Source: an uncultured Chlorobiaceae bacterium (GTDB lineage: Bacteria; Bacteroidota; Chlorobiia; Chlorobiales; Chlorobiaceae). From it: DNA of 64,000 nucleotides. A program made the translations under genes and the position numbers. Shown piece after piece: positions 45,386 to 55,214 of this stretch. How positions within the stretch are numbered: the stretch's first letter is position 1; the number at the start of each line of letters is the position of its first letter. The stretch spans positions 111,526 through 175,525 of the forward strand of contig CAITSZ010000047.1 in assembly GCA_903895195.1 (NCBI GenBank), in the 5' to 3' direction. The notes beneath the pieces were generated by a model. The model did not search any database. It had not been told where the DNA came from and saw only the letters and a program-made list of their open reading frames with translations.

Positions 45386-45908
45386 TACATTTAATCATTT
45401 ATGTTAGGATTCCATGTTTTTTCTGGAATCATGCGCTTTTGCGCAACTTCTGAAACATTAAAGTCAATACCTGCTGCTCATTTTTTAGAAGTTAATAACA
45501 TCAGAATACTTCAGCAAAAAATAAGCCTTTACTATCTGAACGTAAGCTGAAAACTCGTGACCTTTCAAAGGTCAGGATGGAAAAACGCTTCCGTGAGAAG
45601 AGTGATTAACAAGGCTAATGCCTTTTAATATCCCGATTCAGGGCTGGATTTTACGAACTGATAAGTTCATACAGGCATTTAACATAATGAAAAGAAAACA
45701 CAATACACCTCACACCGCATTTATTTCCTTTTTTTTACTCACCATACGGATCATTCATTATAGGATAGTTCACTCGATTATTTACGAGGAGCAGACATCA
45801 AGGGCCGCACTTCGAGACTTTAAACTACGCGACAGCGTATCATATTGAGGGAGATTTCCATAAATTACAGGTGGAAGGACATTGAACGCGATTTAACCTT
45901 TCACCTCT
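45386..45908. other. Intergenic region between rnr and the adenine deaminase gene
   Basis: About 520 bases without a supported gene. It contains a hairpin GATTCCA/TGGAATC (45408-45430) close to the rnr start, a small GCGCTTTTGCGC stem near 45433, and a perfect 17-base palindrome, TGACCTTT-C-AAAGGTCA (45558-45574). A 76-codon frame at 45618-45848 has poor composition and is not called. No purine-riboswitch consensus was recognised. Confidence 0.5.
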
Positions 45909-46943
45909 ATGGACTCGTTTGCCGATTTTATTGCGGGGATACCGAAAGCGGAACTGCACCTCCATATTGAAGGGACACTTGAACCCGAATTGATGATTGC
46001 ATTAGGGAAACGAAACGGGGTTTCGCTTCCCTACCCTGATGCTGCAGCTGCGCGACAGGCTTATAACTTCAGTGACCTCCAGTCATTCCTTGATATTTAT
46101 TACAGGGCAACCGCGGCCCTGATCACCGAGGAAGATTTCTATGACCTGACCATTGCCTACCTCAAAAAAGCCGCGTCACAGAATGTACGGCATGCTGAGA
46201 TCTTTTTTGACCCGCAAAGCCATACTTCACGGGGCATTACCTTTGAAACCTTGATCAGGGGAATTGAGCGGGCGCTTATGGAGGCAAACCGTTCTCTCAA
46301 TATGTCGACAAAGCTCATTATGTGCATTCTTCGACATCTGAGCGAAAAGGAGGGGTTTGAAATATTTGAGAAAGCACTTGTCTGGAAACATTGGATCGCA
46401 GGTATCGGCCTTGACTCTTCCGAACGGGGAAACCCGGCGGAAAAGTTCAGAAACCTTTTTGAACGGGCACACCATGAAGGGTTTCTGGCTGTGGCACATG
46501 CCGGAGAAGAGGGCAGCGCGGCTTCAGTAAGGCAGACTCTCGACGCTCTGCACGTCACCCGCATCGATCATGGAGTTCACTGCATGGACGATGCGGTGCT
46601 GGTTGCCGAGCTTGCTGAACAACAAATTCCCCTCACCGTCTGCCCTCTCTCCAACGTCAGACTCAAAGTCTTTGATAGTATGAGGCAGCACAACCTGAAA
46701 GCGATGCTTCAGAAAGGGCTCCTGGTTACCGTCAACTCGGACGATCCAGCATATTTCGGCGGGTATGTCAACGAAAACTATATTGAAGCAGCAAAAGCGC
46801 TTCAGCTTGACCGGAATGATATTATCCAGCTTGCCAAAAACTCTTTTACCGCTTCATCGCTCAGCAAGATTCACAAGCAGCTCTATCTGACGGAAATCGA
46901 CCGTTACGCAGCCACTCATGAGAGCTCATCATTGCACTTTTAA
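45909..46943 (+). CDS. Adenine deaminase (adenosine deaminase superfamily)
   Basis: A 344-residue metal-dependent deaminase. The metal and catalytic motifs are ELHLHIEG (HxH), HAGEE (catalytic Glu), RIDHGVHC and VNSDDPAYF (Asp pair). The segment GIGLDSSERGNP resembles the adenine deaminase subgroup (yeast Aah1 type) rather than true adenosine deaminases. The gene eight bases downstream encodes hypoxanthine phosphoribosyltransferase, which would take up the hypoxanthine product to make IMP; this context supports adenine as substrate. Adenosine remains possible. Confidence 0.9.
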   Translation: MDSFADFIAGIPKAELHLHIEGTLEPELMIALGKRNGVSLPYPDAAAARQAYNFSDLQSFLDIYYRATAALITEEDFYDLTIAYLKKAASQNVRHAEIFFDPQSHTSRGITFETLIRGIERALMEANRSLNMSTKLIMCILRHLSEKEGFEIFEKALVWKHWIAGIGLDSSERGNPAEKFRNLFERAHHEGFLAVAHAGEEGSAASVRQTLDALHVTRIDHGVHCMDDAVLVAELAEQQIPLTVCPLSNVRLKVFDSMRQHNLKAMLQKGLLVTVNSDDPAYFGGYVNENYIEAAKALQLDRNDIIQLAKNSFTASSLSKIHKQLYLTEIDRYAATHESSSLHF

Positions 46944-46951
46944 TCATTCCA

Positions 46952-47497
46952 ATGAACAAAGAACATAAAGAGAGCAGCGCCATTACCCCGCTTTTTTCAG
47001 CGGAAGCGATAGAAAAACGTATTCAGGAAATCGGAAAGGCGATTTCTCTGGATTTTGCCAGTACGACGTCTGAATCTCCTCTCCTTCTCCTGGTAGTTCT
47101 CAAAGGGGCATTTATCTTTGCCGCTGATCTTCTGAGAACAATAACAATTCCCTGCACCGTCGATTTTATTAAGGCGTCAAGTTACGGCTCAGAAAAAATC
47201 TCTTCGGGCAAGGTCACAATCAACCACAACCTGGCGATTGAAGGGCGACACGTTCTTATTATTGAAGATATTATCGACACGGGGCTTACCATTCAGCAGG
47301 TCACTCATGAACTGATGACTATGAAACCGGCATCGGTCAGCATCTGCACGCTGCTTGACAAACCTGAAGCAAGGAAACATCCTGTAGAGATGAGGTATAC
47401 TGGTTTTATTGTCCCCAACGCTTTCATTATAGGCTACGGGATAGACTTTAACGAACAATACCGCGAACTCCCCGCTTTGGGCATACTCGACTCCTGA
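46952..47497 (+). CDS. hpt: Hypoxanthine phosphoribosyltransferase
   Basis: Purine-salvage enzyme, 181 residues, converting hypoxanthine (and guanine) plus PRPP to IMP (GMP). The PRPP-binding motif is VLIIEDIIDTGLT. LLVVLKGAFIFAADLLR and the FIKASSYGS flexible loop are typical. It starts eight bases after the adenine deaminase gene, so the two form a salvage operon: adenine to hypoxanthine to IMP. Confidence 0.97.
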   Translation: MNKEHKESSAITPLFSAEAIEKRIQEIGKAISLDFASTTSESPLLLLVVLKGAFIFAADLLRTITIPCTVDFIKASSYGSEKISSGKVTINHNLAIEGRHVLIIEDIIDTGLTIQQVTHELMTMKPASVSICTLLDKPEARKHPVEMRYTGFIVPNAFIIGYGIDFNEQYRELPALGILDS

Positions 47498-47637
47498 AAA
47501 CAGTAATCAAGCCCTCACGCCCCTGATCTGAACGCGATAATTCCTGTTGCGCCAGCAGCAAAAGAAACGCGAATAAAAAACCATTTATGTAAAAATAATG
47601 AGTAAAAAGACAAAATTGTCTGAAATTTTATTATTTT

Positions 47638-47689
47638 TTATTTAAATACCCTTATTAATTTAGGTATATAATATTATTAACTTAAATAA
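47638..47689. promoter_or_regulatory. Nested palindromes upstream of nifV
   Basis: An outer pair TTATTTAA (47638-47645) and TTAAATAA (47682-47689) encloses an inner pair ATACC (47646-47650) and GGTAT (47663-47667). They lie about 60-110 bases before the nifV start, where a regulator could bind. The area is very AT-rich, so chance symmetry is possible. A further small palindrome, GACAA-AA-TTGTC, is at 47609-47620. Confidence 0.35.
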
Positions 47690-47747
47690 CAGGGTGCAGC
47701 AAAGCGCTTTAGCGACGGATATTCAGATCGACAGAACATAGATACTT

Positions 47748-48905
47748 ATGCGCATTGAAAACACACCTTTTCAGCATCCGGGCGTAAAACCCTGGATCAT
47801 CGATACGACCCTGAGGGATGGAGAGCAGGCTCCCGGCGTTGTGTTCAGCGCTGAGGAAAAAACACATATTGCATGCCTTCTTGCAGATAGCGGAGTCAAT
47901 GAGCTTGAAATCGGGTACCCTGCAATCAGCAGTGATGAACGCAACACAATAAGGAATATTGCCGCCCTGAATCTTCCGGTGCGCCTGACCAGCTGGGCAA
48001 GGGCAAAATGGCAGGACATTGAAGAGGCCAGGATATGCGGGACTGAGGCGCTGCACATCAGTTTTCCTGTCTCTCTGCTCTACCTTCAGCTTATGGAAAA
48101 AGATTACGAATGGGTACAGCGGCAACTGCAGGAGCTCATTCCGAAGGCAAAAAAATATTTCAACTTTGTCAGCGTCGGGGCACAGGATGCCACAAGGGCT
48201 GAGCCTGAGCTGTTAAAAAATTTTGTGCTTGATGCTGAAGCTTGCGGTGCTGACAGAATACGTATTGCGGATACAGTCGGCATTGCAACACCAACATCAA
48301 TAATAACACTCATCAGCCAACTGAAGTCAGTGAGTTTCGCGGCACTGGAATTTCATGCCCATAACGATCTTGGCATGGCAACAGCTAATGCATTCACGGC
48401 GCTGGAGGCAGGATGCAAAGCAGTAAGCGTATCGGTAACCGGACTTGGCGAACGGGCTGGAAATGCAGCGCTTGAAGAACTTGCCATTGCATTGAAGCTC
48501 TCAGGAAAGTACGATTCACGTATTGACACCAGGCAGCTTTCGAATCTTTGTGAAGCAGTCAGCAAAGCATCAGGACGGGTTATTCAGAATCAGAAAGCTG
48601 TTGTGGGCAGATCGGCCTTTCAGCATGAATCAGGCATTCACTGTGCGGCACTGCTGAAACACCCGCTATCGTATCAGCCGTTTCTGCCCGATCAGGTAGG
48701 CCGCCAGACAGAGGAGCTTGTTATCGGAAAACACTCGGGCAGTGCCTCATTGCAACATTTTTTTTCCGGCAGAGGGATTATCCTGTCAAGAGATGAGGCG
48801 AGCTATCTTCTTGAGAAAGTCCGCCAAACGGCCACTGAAAAGAAAAGAGCCCTGAACCCTGAAGAACTTGACCGCATTTACAACACCCTTTTAGTGAAAC
48901 ACTGA
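47748..48905 (+). CDS. nifV: Homocitrate synthase NifV
   Basis: Condenses acetyl-CoA and 2-oxoglutarate to homocitrate, the organic ligand of the FeMo-cofactor. It is a 385-residue HMGL-like TIM-barrel protein. DTTLRDGEQAPGVVFS is the conserved N-terminal motif, EFHAHNDLGMATAN holds the metal-binding HxH, and GERAGNAALEE follows. The position next to nifA and upstream of the nif operon supports NifV over isopropylmalate or citramalate synthase. It is 20 bases upstream of nifA and probably cotranscribed with it. No sigma-54 promoter was seen in front of it. Confidence 0.95.
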   Translation: MRIENTPFQHPGVKPWIIDTTLRDGEQAPGVVFSAEEKTHIACLLADSGVNELEIGYPAISSDERNTIRNIAALNLPVRLTSWARAKWQDIEEARICGTEALHISFPVSLLYLQLMEKDYEWVQRQLQELIPKAKKYFNFVSVGAQDATRAEPELLKNFVLDAEACGADRIRIADTVGIATPTSIITLISQLKSVSFAALEFHAHNDLGMATANAFTALEAGCKAVSVSVTGLGERAGNAALEELAIALKLSGKYDSRIDTRQLSNLCEAVSKASGRVIQNQKAVVGRSAFQHESGIHCAALLKHPLSYQPFLPDQVGRQTEELVIGKHSGSASLQHFFSGRGIILSRDEASYLLEKVRQTATEKKRALNPEELDRIYNTLLVKH

Positions 48906-48925
48906 TTAATCAGACCTCAAGAGAC

Positions 48926-50557
48926 ATGCTTATAGCCCAGGAAGAGGATCACAGCAGTATCAGCCTGCTTGCCGAAGTGAGCAGGACCATCACCAATGAA
49001 GATGATATCAACAAGGTATTAAGGCTTGTGCTGTTCATCATGTCCGAACACATGGATATGCTGAGGGGAATGATTACGATCCTTAACCGTGACACCCGGG
49101 AAATTGTCATCAACGAATCATTCGGCCTTACCGGTAAAGAGAAAGAACGAGGGCGTTACCGTATTGGAGAGGGCATTATAGGGCAGGTCGTCAAGACCGG
49201 TAAAACAGTCATTGTGCCCAGCATTCATAATGAGCCGCTTTTTCTTGACCGCACACGTTCACGGTCGAGGTCTAAAAAAGAGGACCTTTGTTTTATCTGT
49301 ATCCCGATCAAGGCCGGCACTGAAATTATCGGCACTCTCAGCGCGGACCATCAGCTTGATCCGCTATCGGGAGAAGAGCATGTGAAAAAGCACAAAGCGG
49401 ACAAGGGTCAACAAGATATGCTGCAGCACTATGTAGACCAGCTCTCAATAATTGCAGCCATGATCTCACAGGCAGTCCGACTCCGACAGCTTGCACACGA
49501 AGAGAGCGTTAAAAATCCACAGGAAATCAAAACTGCTGAAAAAGCGCCACGGCAGAAACGCGCGGGCGATGAACACAGTGATGAAACCATTACTGATGTC
49601 GAACGTCCGGCAAACATTATCGGCAACACAAAACCGATGATTTCGCTGTTTAAAATGATTGAGAAGATCGCTAAAACCAACGCGACCACACTGATACTTG
49701 GCGAAAGCGGTGTAGGAAAAGAGTTGGTGGCCAGCGCCATTCACTTTAAAAGTCACCGCTCAGGCAACACGTTCATTAAATTCAACTGCGCGGCACTGCC
49801 AGAAAGTATTGTTGAAAGTGAGCTTTTCGGGCATGAAAAAGGAGCATTTACCGGTGCATCAGCTACCAGGCAAGGAAGATTTGAGCTTGCCCATAAAGGA
49901 ACAATCTTTCTGGATGAAGTCGGAGAAATGAGTCTTCCCGTTCAGGCAAAACTGCTGAGAATCATTCAGGAGAAGGAGTTTGAACGGGTCGGAGGATCAA
50001 AAACCATAAAAGTAGACGTCAGGGTAATAGCAGCAACAAACCGCAATCTTGAAGAGTTAATCAGGGAGGGTCTTTTTAGAGAGGATCTTTATTACCGTTT
50101 GAATATTTTTCCCATTACCGTCCCTCCTCTGCGGGAACGCAAAACCGATATACTGCTGCTCGCTGATTATTTTGTAGAAAAATACAATGCGGCAAACCAG
50201 AAAGGAATTCGCAGAATATCAACAACGGCGATTGATATGCTGATGCGATATCACTGGCCGGGTAACGTCCGAGAACTTCAGAACTGTATGGAGCGGGCAG
50301 TGATACTAAGTGAAGACAACGTTATTCATGGCTATCATCTTCCCCCTACTCTTCAGACTGCTGAATCCAGTGGGACACCTTATACCGGATCACTGCAGCA
50401 GAAACTGGATGCAATTGAAAAAGAGATGATCATGGAAGCGCTGAAACGCACAAAGGGAAATATGTCCAGAGCAGCAATACAATTAGGCCTTTCAGACAGG
50501 ATCATGGGGCTTCGTATAAAAAAGTTCGATATCGAATACCGGAAATTCCGTCTTTAA
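48926..50557 (+). CDS. nifA: Nif-specific sigma-54-dependent activator NifA
   Basis: A 543-residue enhancer-binding protein that activates nif promoters. Domains: an N-terminal GAF domain (about 20-185), a charged linker, and an AAA+ domain with Walker A GESGVGKE (259-266) and the sigma-54 contact loop GAFTGA (306-311). A Fis-type helix-turn-helix lies at the end (TKGNMSRAAIQLGLSDRIMG). There is no Cys-x4-Cys motif after the AAA+ domain of the kind that makes rhizobial NifA oxygen-sensitive. It should act at the promoter at 54266-54281. No nifL-like gene is beside it. Confidence 0.95.
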   Translation: MLIAQEEDHSSISLLAEVSRTITNEDDINKVLRLVLFIMSEHMDMLRGMITILNRDTREIVINESFGLTGKEKERGRYRIGEGIIGQVVKTGKTVIVPSIHNEPLFLDRTRSRSRSKKEDLCFICIPIKAGTEIIGTLSADHQLDPLSGEEHVKKHKADKGQQDMLQHYVDQLSIIAAMISQAVRLRQLAHEESVKNPQEIKTAEKAPRQKRAGDEHSDETITDVERPANIIGNTKPMISLFKMIEKIAKTNATTLILGESGVGKELVASAIHFKSHRSGNTFIKFNCAALPESIVESELFGHEKGAFTGASATRQGRFELAHKGTIFLDEVGEMSLPVQAKLLRIIQEKEFERVGGSKTIKVDVRVIAATNRNLEELIREGLFREDLYYRLNIFPITVPPLRERKTDILLLADYFVEKYNAANQKGIRRISTTAIDMLMRYHWPGNVRELQNCMERAVILSEDNVIHGYHLPPTLQTAESSGTPYTGSLQQKLDAIEKEMIMEALKRTKGNMSRAAIQLGLSDRIMGLRIKKFDIEYRKFRL

Positions 50558-50716
50558 AGATGGGTCAGTATCATCAATAAACTTTAAACTTTTTCTACTA
50601 TATTGTTACTAAATCATGAAGCTGATGTTGCGTTCATGATAATTCCCCCCCCGGTATTCATAATCGAAACACTATGAGATTCAGAATTGATTCCATAGTG
50701 CTGAAGGTTAGAAAAA

Positions 50717-52765
50717 ATGTGTGCTCTTGTCAAACACACCATAAGCCAAATGCAGGATAACAGCAGAGCCGGGAATCACCTGTCGATTGAAATGGTTGAT
50801 TTCAATCCTGAATGGCAATTTGAAGATCACAAAACAGGCATTTTCTATAAAAACGGAATTATCCCCCAGAAACTGTTTATCACCTATCTGGGAGGAAATA
50901 TTCATCCTGAAAGTGCCCGGAAGGCGTTGATCAGTCTTGAGAAGATTTTCAAAAGCGGAGGGCTTACGAACTCCGACTATATAAGGATAGCTGATTATAA
51001 CAAAGTTATCAGCGCGACATTCAATACCAGAGTCCTCTACGCAAATACATTGAACCGCCTTAATGAAGAGTATCATTCAAGGCCAATTGCCACCTATATC
51101 TGCGGGGCTTCACTTCTTTTAAAAACAATGCTGCGCCTGTTTGCATCGTATGTAAAACAGGAGTTTATATTTGTTTCGACAGTTGAAGATGCGTTTGATC
51201 TTATAAACGCCAACGTCCAGCCATCCTTATCGAAAAAAGATGGTCAGATTACTATTTCACAACAGGAAATAGATCGATTTGCTGCCCTTTGTGGAAATCT
51301 TCTTTTCAACGAAAACTTCACGTTTGACGAACAAAAGAATGGCGTGACCCCGGAAGATCCTCTGCACGATCTGTACACCATCATATCTCTCCTTAATCAT
51401 GACCTGAAAGAACTTCAGAAAGCGGAGAAAGAACAGAAAGAGGAGATTGAACAAGCCCTTGAGCATTCACGCATTCTCAACACCCGACTTACTGAAGAAA
51501 AAAAATTAGTTGAAAAAAAAGAGCAGATACAGCAAATCCTGATAAAAAAGCTTAACCAGGCAAAAATTGAAGCTGAAATAGCAACCATGGCTAAAAGTGA
51601 GTTCCTTGCCAATATATCCCATGAAATAATAACGCCGCTGCACGCAGTAATCGGCATGACAGAGCTCCTTTGCTATACGCCTCTCAACGGTGAACAAAAA
51701 AATTATACCGATACAATTCAATCAAGTACACAACAGCTTTATCAGCTGCTCAACAATATTCTTGATTTCAGTAAAGCCGACTCGGGACAGATCGACAGTA
51801 ATACTATACTTATAGATATCAAGGCGCTTTTCAACGATATTGCGTCCCTCCTGAACGAGAGCGCCATTAAAAAAAATCTACGGTTGACCCTTAGTCTTCC
51901 GGCATCAACCCCCAGTGATCTCTTTGGTTATCCTGAATATCTGAAGCAGGCGCTTATCAACCTGGTGCAGAATGCCATTAAATTCACCAGTCAAGGGGAG
52001 ATAATCCTAAGCATTGAGCCAGTATCTGAAACCCCGGACACTATAACCCTTCGCATTTCGATCAGTGATACGGGAATAGGCATTCCTGAAGAAAAAAAAG
52101 ATCTGGTTTTTCAGAAATTTACCCAGGTAGACTCCTCTCCGACCAGAAAAGAGGGCGGAACAGGACTTGGCCTGGCAATCACCAAACAGCTTGTTGAGTT
52201 AATGGGTGGAAAGCTCGAACTCAGCAGTCGGGAAAATGAAGGTTCTAAATTCTCCTTTGTCCTTTCATTCATAAAGCCGAATGAGAGCAGTAAAAAAAAT
52301 GACGAGAACAGCGTCACCCCCTACACTGGATCACTCCATGAAACATCGCCTCGAACCCCCATGCAATCATCAGGAACCAAGTCTCTGTCAAGTATCAGAA
52401 TACTTCTCGTCGAAGACAATGCCATTAATCAACGGGTAGCTTCGGCCATGCTTAATAAGCTTGGGTTCACCATAGATATTGCCGCAAACGGGATAGAAGC
52501 TATTGACGCTCTTAGACAAACCGCTTACTCACTGGTGATCATGGATTTGCAAATGCCGCTGATGGGAGGTCTTGAAGCCACCAGAGAGATCAGAAAAATG
52601 GAGAGTGGCATTCTGATAAGCTCTGATATTCCGATTATTGCCATGACGGCAAATGCTACACAGCAAGACAAAAAGAACTGCCTGAATGCCGGAATGAATG
52701 ACTTTATCTCAAAACCGGTTACCATGCCAACACTTAAGGAGTTGCTCAATAAGTGGGTTAAATAA
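50717..52765 (+). CDS. Hybrid sensor histidine kinase / response regulator
   Basis: A 682-residue soluble-looking kinase without membrane segments. Residues 1-200 are a domain I cannot name (ITYLGGNIHPESARKALISL; DYIRIADYNKVISATFNTR; YICGASLLLKTMLRLFASY). A coiled coil follows (about 225-295), then HisKA with His302 in SHEIITP, HATPase_c (QNAIKFTSQG, DTGIGIPEE, GTGLGLAI), a linker and a C-terminal receiver with Asp610 in LVIMDLQMPLMGG. It lies between nifA and nifH, 160 bases after nifA. A nitrogen, redox or energy sensing role is tempting but unproven. Its output partner is unknown. Confidence 0.92.
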   Translation: MCALVKHTISQMQDNSRAGNHLSIEMVDFNPEWQFEDHKTGIFYKNGIIPQKLFITYLGGNIHPESARKALISLEKIFKSGGLTNSDYIRIADYNKVISATFNTRVLYANTLNRLNEEYHSRPIATYICGASLLLKTMLRLFASYVKQEFIFVSTVEDAFDLINANVQPSLSKKDGQITISQQEIDRFAALCGNLLFNENFTFDEQKNGVTPEDPLHDLYTIISLLNHDLKELQKAEKEQKEEIEQALEHSRILNTRLTEEKKLVEKKEQIQQILIKKLNQAKIEAEIATMAKSEFLANISHEIITPLHAVIGMTELLCYTPLNGEQKNYTDTIQSSTQQLYQLLNNILDFSKADSGQIDSNTILIDIKALFNDIASLLNESAIKKNLRLTLSLPASTPSDLFGYPEYLKQALINLVQNAIKFTSQGEIILSIEPVSETPDTITLRISISDTGIGIPEEKKDLVFQKFTQVDSSPTRKEGGTGLGLAITKQLVELMGGKLELSSRENEGSKFSFVLSFIKPNESSKKNDENSVTPYTGSLHETSPRTPMQSSGTKSLSSIRILLVEDNAINQRVASAMLNKLGFTIDIAANGIEAIDALRQTAYSLVIMDLQMPLMGGLEATREIRKMESGILISSDIPIIAMTANATQQDKKNCLNAGMNDFISKPVTMPTLKELLNKWVK

Positions 52766-52801
52766 AGTGCTGAGTTAAGAAGTGGGCAGTGGGCAGTTGG
52801 G
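52764..52801. repeat. Dispersed repeat: AGTGCTG / GGGCAGTTGG family, copy 3
   Basis: Directly after the kinase stop codon: one AGTGCTG heptamer plus AGTTAAGAAGTGGGCAGTGG and GCAGTTGG, matching parts of 29368-29437 and 31207-31320. Two of the three copies start within a few bases of a stop codon. Confidence 0.72.
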
Positions 52802-52809
52802 GGAAGATG

Positions 52810-52844
52810 GTGCCCCTCTATTTTTTGAATAAACAGAGGGGCAC
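52810..52844. terminator. Inverted repeat between kinase and aldo/keto reductase genes
   Basis: GTGCCCCTCT (52810-52819) and AGAGGGGCAC (52835-52844) form a perfect 10-bp stem with a 15-nt loop, between two convergent genes. No clear T-run follows on either strand, though the GC-rich stem could act as a bidirectional terminator. Confidence 0.55.
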
Positions 52845-52853
52845 TGAAGGGGG

Positions 52854-53813
52854 TTATTTTGGCATGCCGGCAATAAATTGCGCTATAGTTCCGATCTCAT
52901 CTTCGCTTAACCGGAACTTGCCTGCCCCGATAATACCTTCGATTTGAGCAGCATTTCGTCCACCGACAATCGCTCCCGTAACAGACGGATGTCGCAAGGT
53001 CCATGCAATGGCAACCTCACCTGCTGACCGGCCATGCTGTGATCCGATAGTTTTCAGCAGTTCAACCAGTGCGATATTGGCTGTCAGGCGGGGTTCCTGG
53101 AACTCCTTGTTTCCTCTGCGCCAGTCATCAAGGGGAAAGTTTGCAACCCGTTCATGCGTCATCGCTCCGGTGAGCATACCAGAAAGCATTGGAGAATAGA
53201 CAATAACACCAATGTTATTGGCTTTACAGAACGGCAGAATTTCTTTTTCGACAGCAGGCCTTAACATGGAGTATGGTGGCTGAAGGGATGCGACAGGAGC
53301 TACAGACATGATACGTCGCAATTGTTCAACATTGAAATTCGACACTCCAATATGCCTTACCAAGCCCTCCTCTTTCAGACGAGCCATCTCCTGCCAGCCC
53401 TCTTCAAGATCAACGTCAGAGCTTGGCCAGTGAATCTGGTAAAGATCAATAGCATCAACCTTCAGCCTCTTCAAGCTCTCTTCACATTCACGTCTTACTG
53501 AAGCAGCCTTGAGAGAGGTGATAATCTCTTTCTTATCATTCCAGGTCGCTGAACATTTCGTAAAAATGAAAGGTTTTTGCTTCATGCCTGATAGAGCTGT
53601 TGCGACCAGCTCCTCCGAGTGACCAAGCCCATAAACCGGTGCAGTATCAATCCAGTTTATACCAAGCTCAACAGCACGCTGAATAGCGTTGATGGAATCG
53701 CCATCATCCTGTGCACCCCATCCATACACCCAGTTGCTTCCGCCGATTGCCCAGCTTCCAAAACCAATTGGAGTTATGTGCATATCTGTATTTCCAAGCT
53801 GACGTTTCTGCAT
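52854..53813 (-). CDS. Aldo/keto reductase
   Basis: A 319-residue NADPH-dependent TIM-barrel oxidoreductase. The catalytic tetrad is visible: Asp and Tyr in WIDTAPVYGLGHSEE, Lys in FIFTKCSATW and His in YQIHWPSSD. The C-terminal VGGRNAAQIEG contacts the cofactor phosphate. It is closest in style to the AKR11/12 general-stress type. It sits on the minus strand between the nif regulatory genes and nifH, and nothing in the sequence ties it to nitrogen fixation. Its substrate is unknown. Confidence 0.93.
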   Translation of the reverse strand: MQKRQLGNTDMHITPIGFGSWAIGGSNWVYGWGAQDDGDSINAIQRAVELGINWIDTAPVYGLGHSEELVATALSGMKQKPFIFTKCSATWNDKKEIITSLKAASVRRECEESLKRLKVDAIDLYQIHWPSSDVDLEEGWQEMARLKEEGLVRHIGVSNFNVEQLRRIMSVAPVASLQPPYSMLRPAVEKEILPFCKANNIGVIVYSPMLSGMLTGAMTHERVANFPLDDWRRGNKEFQEPRLTANIALVELLKTIGSQHGRSAGEVAIAWTLRHPSVTGAIVGGRNAAQIEGIIGAGKFRLSEDEIGTIAQFIAGMPK

Positions 53814-54078
53814 GATGTATGTTCAGTTATAATGTTTCCTGATATTCGTTCTATAGTAACACATACGGAAGCCAATTTCGATCCCTTACCTTGAATAAAT
53901 CATGCCTTATTTCCCTTGCGACAAGAGGAAAATCTCATTTAATACATTTTTGTAGGTTTTAACCCGCCAAGAAACCCGCCTATGCACGCAGGAATTCCTC
54001 AGAATCTCTGAAAAGGAGCAGCAGAATTTGCTTCCTCCAGGTATGAGTCAAAAGAAGAGCCTCCTTTTATACTAAAAT

Positions 54079-54111
54079 GTAGTTTTCTCAACTATCCTAC
54101 AGAATTGTAGA
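54079..54111. promoter_or_regulatory. TGTAG/CTACA repeat cluster upstream of nifH
   Basis: TGTAG (54079-54083), CTACA (54098-54102) and TGTAG (54107-54111) make two overlapping inverted repeats about 160-190 bases upstream of the sigma-54 promoter, a normal distance for an enhancer. The classical NifA site TGT-N10-ACA is only nearly matched (TGT at 54079 with N10 then ACT). It is a candidate NifA or other activator site. The rest of 53814-54265 shows no gene. Confidence 0.45.
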
Positions 54112-54265
54112 TATCTATTACGCTGATAATTACATTCATTTAAAACAGTTACCCCCTGCAACAATAAATAAGGCTGCTTCCAAATACCTGAACCCCTCAG
54201 GCAGTAGGGCTTTGAGCGGTTCTCTCTTTTTACGAAATCAGTTTCCTTGCTAATACAGCTGACTT

Positions 54266-54281
54266 TGGCACGCATATTGCA
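54266..54281 (+). promoter_or_regulatory. Sigma-54 (-24/-12) promoter of the nif operon
   Basis: TGGCAC, five bases, then TTGCA matches the RpoN consensus exactly, with the GG (54267-54268) and GC (54279-54280) at the obligatory spacing. The preceding TT and following AAT also fit. It lies 89 bases before the nifH start codon and predicts a transcript start near 54292. NifA encoded at 48926-50557 is the expected activator. Confidence 0.95.
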
Positions 54282-54357
54282 ATAATATGAACATAAATAT
54301 TCAGGCGGAAATTGATTCTGGTCTGAATATCTGATGATAAAGAGATCGCAAACCTAA

Positions 54358-55194
<837 letters not shown>

Positions 55195-55214
55195 AAATAA
55201 CGGAGAACACACAG

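Noticed and set aside
45618..45848. A 76-codon plus-strand frame between rnr and the adenine deaminase gene
   Set aside because: Unusual composition, no ribosome binding site and no recognisable motif; treated as chance.
45386..45908. A purine riboswitch upstream of the purine-salvage genes
   Set aside because: The hairpins present do not carry the conserved junction sequence of purine aptamers.
47498..47747. A sigma-54 promoter in front of nifV
   Set aside because: No TGGCAC-N5-TTGCA/T-like element was found, so control of nifV-nifA is left open.
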